24,897 nt of DNA from Oscillospiraceae bacterium (GTDB taxonomy: Bacteria; Bacillota_A; Clostridia; Oscillospirales; Oscillospiraceae), in the NCBI GenBank assembly GCA_017516785.1, contig JAFXAV010000032.1:1-24897 (forward strand). Reading direction: 5' to 3'. Below the pieces are notes generated by a model that searched no databases, was not told the origin of the DNA, and worked only from the letters and a program-made list of their open reading frames with translations. Shown one piece after another: positions 21,311-24,897 of this stretch. The position numbers were made by a program, and so were the translations under genes. Position 1 is the first letter of the stretch; every line of letters starts with the position of its first letter.

Positions 21311-22087
21311 TTATTGTTCTCTCAGCCATTGAATCGACTGCCGCAAGCTTTCGATGGTTTTCGTTTCCACTACCACCGTGCAGTCGTGTTTTTCTGCCAG
21401 TTTAAGCCACTTTGGAACATCCAGTTCACCGGTTCCCAATGCCCGGTGATCTTTCCCATCCACAACATCGTGAATATGCATATGGTGCAGCCGGTCTCCC
21501 CTTTTCAGAATCACCGGTTCATCCATGCCACCTTTGCAGTGGTTGTGGCCCACATCGAAGGTCAAACCGAATACGGGACTTTTCAGCAATTCGTCCAGTC
21601 CCTCAATCTGCCAGTCGGTATAGCCGTGCCAGTTTTCCACGCAGATTCGGATGCCGCTGTCACCGATGACCTTCTCGCATTCATCCCGGAACAGGGCCAG
21701 ATTCCGAAGAAATTCCTGCCGGTATTCTGAAAACAGGTAAACCTTCCCCTGGGGCAGGGTGAAATAGACACCCGCAGGCATATGCATATTCAGCACGGGA
21801 ATGTGGAGTTTCTTCGCAAGCTCGGTGGTCCGTCGGACCGTTTCCCGGTAAGCCTGCGCCACAAGCGGATTGAAATCCGCCATGTTCATGTTCTCGTCCA
21901 GGTGGATGGTGAAGAAAATGCCGTACTTTTCTGCAACTGCCTGCATGTATTCTGCATCCATGGTATCCGCCTGGTACTGTGGAAGATTCATGTTCAGTTC
22001 CACAAAATCCATTCCCAACTCCGCACAAAGGGCGGCGCACGCTTCCAGTGTTTTCGTTTCAATCAGCGATGGCATGCCAAATTTCAT
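21311..22087 (-). CDS. Sugar phosphate isomerase/epimerase-like TIM barrel protein
   Basis: This 258-residue protein matches the AP_endonuc_2/xylose isomerase-like superfamily. Metal-site segments are visible: VENWHG, then LTFDVGHNHCKG, then HMHIHDVVDGKDHRALGTGE, and a final VVETKT. Members isomerise or epimerise sugars and polyols, or act as DNA AP endonucleases; the lack of endonuclease-specific sequence and the length favour sugar chemistry. The ATG at 22085-22087 has GGGGAG upstream. Methionines further upstream give an unlikely N-terminus. The gene is monocistronic between terminators. The substrate is unknown. Confidence 0.85.
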   Translation of the reverse strand: MKFGMPSLIETKTLEACAALCAELGMDFVELNMNLPQYQADTMDAEYMQAVAEKYGIFFTIHLDENMNMADFNPLVAQAYRETVRRTTELAKKLHIPVLNMHMPAGVYFTLPQGKVYLFSEYRQEFLRNLALFRDECEKVIGDSGIRICVENWHGYTDWQIEGLDELLKSPVFGLTFDVGHNHCKGGMDEPVILKRGDRLHHMHIHDVVDGKDHRALGTGELDVPKWLKLAEKHDCTVVVETKTIESLRQSIQWLREQ

Positions 22088-22111
22088 TGCCCTCACTCCC
22101 CTCATGCTAAT

Positions 22112-22140
22112 ATTATAGCACAACTGGTAAAAAAAGACAG
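22112..22140 (-). promoter_or_regulatory. Promoter of the TIM-barrel gene, overlapping the upstream terminator
   Basis: A perfect TATAAT (22112-22117) has CTGTCT (22135-22140) 17 nt upstream. The weak -35 falls inside the 3' stem arm of the nhaC terminator. Confidence 0.6.
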
Positions 22141-22159
22141 TCCCGCAGGACTGTCTTTT
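22132..22159 (-). terminator. Terminator of the NhaC-type gene
   Basis: On the minus strand AAAAGACAGTCC and GGACTGTCTTTT (arms 22148-22159 and 22132-22143) form 12 pairs around a 4-nt loop, followed by more T residues. It lies 5 bp after the stop codon. Confidence 0.92.
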
Positions 22160-22164
22160 CACTT

Positions 22165-23469
22165 TTACTTCTTTTCTTTGATGAGGAAGATTGCAATCAG
22201 GGAGCTGACCAGCAGCAGATAGGGATAGAACAGGTACTGCATGATTTGGAAAGCGGACATGGTCACGCCCATTTCGGCAGCAGTGGAAATGGCCACCAGC
22301 ATCTGGGCGCCGTAGGGAATCACACCCTGGAAAATGCAGGAGAAAGTATCCAGCAGGCTTGCAGCACGCTTGGGAGAGATGTCATATTCCTCGCTCATTT
22401 CCTTGGCGATGGGGTTTGCCATGACGATGGCGACGGTGTTGTTGGCGGTGGCGATGTCCATGGCGCCAACCAGCAGACCCATACCCAGCTGACCGCCCCG
22501 CTTACCCTTGAACATCTTCCGGATGGCATAGAGCAGCGCGTCAAAACCGCCGTAGACCCGGATCAGGGCACACATGGCAGCTACCAGCACAGCCACCATG
22601 GAGGTCTCGAACATACCGGCAGCGCCAGTGCCCATGCTGGCAAGCAGGGCAGTTACATCGGTCTGACCGGTGAGCAGCATGATCAGCGAGCCGGAGAAAA
22701 TACCGACCAGCAGCACTACAAACACATTGATACCGGCAATGCCGCCGATGAGAACCAGCACATAGGGAACAATCTGCAGCAGGTTATACTCGCCGACAAC
22801 AGGGGTGGTAGGCTGATTGATGGTCAGCAGGAATACCAGAAGCATGGTACCGATAGCGGCAGGCAGAGCGATCCAGAAATTGCCCTTGAACTTGTCCTTC
22901 ATGGCACAGCCCTGACCGTTGCAGGCGGCGATGGTGGTGTCGGAAATGAAGGACAGGTTGTCGCCGAACATAGCGCCGCCCACGATGGTACTGACGCACA
23001 GGGCAACGGAGAAATTGGAAGCCTGAGCAACCTCAACGGCAATGGGAGTCAATAGGGTGATGGTGCCGACGGAAGTACCCATGGCAGTGGAGACAAAGCA
23101 TGCAACCACAAACAAAACCAGCACAGCGTACTGGGCAGGCAGCACGGAAAGCATGAAGTAGGCAACGCTCTGAGCAGAGCTTCTGCCCACAACGCCAACG
23201 AAAGCACCGGCGGTCAGAAAAATCAGCAGCATGGTGATGATATTTTTGTCACCCACACCATGACCCATCAGCTCCAGCTTCTGGTCAAAGGACAGCTTCC
23301 GGTTCTGCAGGCAGGCCACCAGGATTGCCACCAGAAACGCAATAATAATCGGCACATTGTAAAAGCCCATGGACATCTTCAGACCGTATTCAAAGAACAG
23401 TCCAAGACCCAGATACATCAGCAGAAACACGCCTATGGGCAGCAGCGCAATGGGATTTCCCTTTTTCAT
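22165..23469 (-). CDS. NhaC family Na+/H+ antiporter
   Basis: This 434-residue protein has about eleven membrane segments. The family core is visible as STAMGTSVGTITLLTPIAV and MFGDNLSFISDTTIAA, followed by the cytoplasmic GQGCAMKDKFKGNFW. The DATANN-like segment MDIATANNTVAIVMANPIA and PYGAQMLVA in the last third also fit NhaC/PF03553. NhaC-type carriers exchange sodium for protons or organic acids; the ion and substrate are inferred. The ATG at 23467-23469 with GGAGG 7 nt upstream is chosen over an earlier start. It is monocistronic. Confidence 0.9.
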   Translation of the reverse strand: MKKGNPIALLPIGVFLLMYLGLGLFFEYGLKMSMGFYNVPIIIAFLVAILVACLQNRKLSFDQKLELMGHGVGDKNIITMLLIFLTAGAFVGVVGRSSAQSVAYFMLSVLPAQYAVLVLFVVACFVSTAMGTSVGTITLLTPIAVEVAQASNFSVALCVSTIVGGAMFGDNLSFISDTTIAACNGQGCAMKDKFKGNFWIALPAAIGTMLLVFLLTINQPTTPVVGEYNLLQIVPYVLVLIGGIAGINVFVVLLVGIFSGSLIMLLTGQTDVTALLASMGTGAAGMFETSMVAVLVAAMCALIRVYGGFDALLYAIRKMFKGKRGGQLGMGLLVGAMDIATANNTVAIVMANPIAKEMSEEYDISPKRAASLLDTFSCIFQGVIPYGAQMLVAISTAAEMGVTMSAFQIMQYLFYPYLLLVSSLIAIFLIKEKK

Positions 23470-23494
23470 TCTATTTCCTCCGTATTTTCCCAAT

Positions 23495-23524
23495 ATACTA
23501 TCATAACTGTATCACAAGGGTCAA
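23495..23524 (-). promoter_or_regulatory. Promoter of the NhaC-type gene
   Basis: On the minus strand TTGACC (23519-23524) and TAGTAT (23495-23500) are 18 nt apart, about 25 nt before the start codon and 6 bp after the upstream GNAT stop codon. Confidence 0.65.
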
Positions 23525-23530
23525 AAGATG

Positions 23531-24082
23531 TCAAGAAACAGCTGTTTTTGAGAAATTTTCAGCGGTGATCCGGTATATAGACGCATCGTGTAGAACACCG
23601 TTCTTTTCGTATTTTCCAGCTTCCGTCCGCTGCCAGACCATGCCCGCCTTGCGCATCACCGCACCGGATGCCACATTTTCCGCCATGTGATCCGCTTCCA
23701 CCGCAGACACTTTTAGATTCGTAAACGCAAAACTCAGAGCTGCGGACAGTGCTTCTGTACCATACCCCTGTCCCCACCATTCCTCTGCAAGCATGTAGGC
23801 AAAGGAGCATGTATTGGTTTGTTCGTCTAGTCTCAGAAGTTCCATAACGCCGATAATGCTGTCATCTGTCTTCAGGGCCACGCCCCATCGGTAGCACCGC
23901 CCTTCCTCATACCGGCCCAGCGATTTTCGGATGCTGGCTTCGGACTCTGATATATCTCTGTGAGGATGCCATAGCATGTATTTCGTGACCACTTCGCTGC
24001 TGCCCAACCGGTCATAATAGGTCTGAACATCATCGAGGCGTAGTTTCCGCAGCACCAGCCGCTCCGTTTGAATTTCTTTCAT
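23531..24082 (-). CDS. GNAT family N-acetyltransferase, RimJ/RimL-like
   Basis: This protein of about 183 residues opens with IQTERLVLRKLRLDDVQTYY, the RimJ/RimL-type N-terminus. It has the acetyl-CoA motif in AEEWWGQGYGTEALSAALSF, then AENVASGAVMRKAGM, the conserved Asn-Ala-Ser segment. Related enzymes acetylate ribosomal protein N-termini, small molecules or drugs. The ATG at 24080-24082 is chosen for homology, though its ribosome binding site is weak. A TTG five codons earlier with GGGGTG upstream is an alternative. It is separated from the mutase by a terminator. Confidence 0.85.
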   Translation of the reverse strand: MKEIQTERLVLRKLRLDDVQTYYDRLGSSEVVTKYMLWHPHRDISESEASIRKSLGRYEEGRCYRWGVALKTDDSIIGVMELLRLDEQTNTCSFAYMLAEEWWGQGYGTEALSAALSFAFTNLKVSAVEADHMAENVASGAVMRKAGMVWQRTEAGKYEKNGVLHDASIYRITAENFSKTAVS

Positions 24083-24119
24083 CTCGGCATATACCAAACC
24101 AATCACCCCACTTCTGCAT

Positions 24120-24148
24120 ACTATACCAAATCCCAAAGAAAGAGGCAA
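24120..24148 (-). promoter_or_regulatory. Promoter of the GNAT gene, overlapping the upstream terminator
   Basis: On the minus strand TTGCCT (24143-24148) and TATAGT (24120-24125) are 17 nt apart. The -35 is part of the 3' stem arm of the mutase terminator. Confidence 0.65.
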
Positions 24149-24167
24149 GCCTTACGGCTTGCCTCTT
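24140..24167 (-). terminator. Terminator of the phosphoglucomutase gene
   Basis: AAGAGGCAAGCC (24140-24151) and GGCTTGCCTCTT (24156-24167) pair perfectly around a 4-nt loop. On the minus strand TTCTTTGGG follows. Confidence 0.9.
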
Positions 24168-24184
24168 GGGGATATACGGAAAAG

Positions 24185-24897
24185 TTATGCCAGAATGGGC
24201 TTCAGCGCTGCAGCCAGGACGTCCTTCTGAGCCTGAGCTTCGGCCAGATCCTTGCCCAGGGTGGTGAAGTAGGTCTTGATCTTGGGCTCGGTGCCGGAGG
24301 GACGGACGATGACAGTTGCGCCGCCTTCCAGGCCGTAGACCAGAACGTTTGCTGCGGGCAGGCCGGTCTCTTCGGTCTTCTTGTAATCGGTGACCTTCAC
24401 GACCTTGTAGCCGCCGATTTCCACGGGAGGCTGCTCACGCAGGCCAGCCATGATGCCAGCCATCTTGTCCATGCCGCTCAGGCCGGGGAACTCGAAGGAG
24501 TCGACCTTGTTCAGGTAGCGGCCGTACTTGGCATAGATAGCCTCCAGGCGCTCCTTGACGGAGGAGCCAATGGAGCGGTAGTAAGCTGCCATTTCGCAGA
24601 TCAGCATGGAGCCGATGATGGCGTCCTTGTCGCGGACATAGGGACCTGCCAGGTAGCCATAGGACTCTTCGAAGCCCAGGATGAAGCGCTCGACTTCGCC
24701 CGCTGCTTCCAGGCCAGCGATCTGATCGCCGATCCACTTGAATCCAGTCAGGACGTTGCGCATCTCAACACCGTAGTTGGCAGCGACAGCATCGGCCAGA
24801 GGAGTGGAGACCAGGGACTTGACAGCCACAGCGTTCTTGGGCATGGTGCCCTTCTCGATACGGCCTTCACAGATGTAGTCCAGCAGCAGGACGCCCA
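24185..24897 (-). CDS. Phosphoglucomutase/phosphomannomutase, C-terminal part (cut by window edge)
   Basis: The visible 237 residues include the sugar-binding loop GFEESYGYL, a segment VRDKDAIIGSMLICEMAAYY, and the phosphate-binding loop RPSGTEPKIKTYF near the C-terminus. These mark an alpha-D-phosphohexomutase that interconverts hexose 1- and 6-phosphates for glycan or glycogen synthesis. The GFEESYGYL loop favours the PgcA-like phosphoglucomutase group over GlmM, which uses a different loop. The catalytic serine region lies beyond the window. The visible sequence shows no break. It ends 18 bp before a terminator. Confidence 0.9.
   Translation of the reverse strand, partial: GVLLLDYICEGRIEKGTMPKNAVAVKSLVSTPLADAVAANYGVEMRNVLTGFKWIGDQIAGLEAAGEVERFILGFEESYGYLAGPYVRDKDAIIGSMLICEMAAYYRSIGSSVKERLEAIYAKYGRYLNKVDSFEFPGLSGMDKMAGIMAGLREQPPVEIGGYKVVKVTDYKKTEETGLPAANVLVYGLEGGATVIVRPSGTEPKIKTYFTTLGKDLAEAQAQKDVLAAALKPILA

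Overview
The window is a gene-dense stretch of about 24.9 kb, mostly GC-rich, from a Gram-positive anaerobe. The best guess is a gut Clostridia member of the Oscillospiraceae/Ruminococcaceae type. The basis is a class III (Firmicutes-type) fructose-1,6-bisphosphatase, an xpaC-telA pair, an EFR1-type flavodoxin-ferredoxin, a DUF6512 membrane protein, AGGAGG ribosome binding sites, TTGACA/TATAAT promoters and many short Rho-independent terminators. The family placement is inference. The window holds no rRNA, intact tRNA or CRISPR array.

Left end (1-2660), accessory in character. A truncated Lsa-like ABC-F ribosome-protection gene (minus) lies behind a leader that reads as a complete attenuator: promoter, 6-codon leader ORF, competing RNA segments and terminator. 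Next come a DUF6512 membrane protein, then about 590 bp with strong hairpins and the 3' half of a tRNA-Pro(UGG), from anticodon loop to CCA. The 5' half is missing, which is the usual footprint of an element integrated in a tRNA gene. A degenerate second copy follows, then a nucleotidyltransferase pseudogene with an intact promoter and three lesions.

Middle (2670-13090), mostly minus-strand operons: xpaC-telA; uup-like ABC-F, GNAT acetyltransferase and SPL-type radical SAM protein; an AT-rich island with a decayed short gene behind an operator-rich promoter; and a ferredoxin-tailed aldo/keto reductase with an EamA transporter. Divergent from the last pair is an EFR1 flavodoxin-ferredoxin, followed by an SGNH hydrolase.

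Core interest (13085-19035), a tightly packed six-gene minus-strand operon. It encodes a FecCD permease, ABC ATPase, SAM methyltransferase, lipoprotein binding protein, XdhC (molybdenum-cofactor hydroxylase maturation) and a 429-residue three-domain protein. The last joins a THEP1-like NTPase, a NUDIX hydrolase and a DUF523/TudS-like desulfurase domain. The set suggests uptake of a metal or oxyanion (molybdate or tungstate is one candidate) coupled to hydroxylase maturation and purine/pyrimidine chemistry. This is inference, because no hydroxylase is visible.

Right end (19036-24897): fbp with a TTG start, a sugar-phosphate isomerase-like TIM barrel, an NhaC-type antiporter, a second GNAT acetyltransferase and the C-terminal part of a phosphoglucomutase/phosphomannomutase. 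Convergent and tandem gene ends carry compact hairpin terminators. At two junctions the terminator overlaps the promoter of the next gene.
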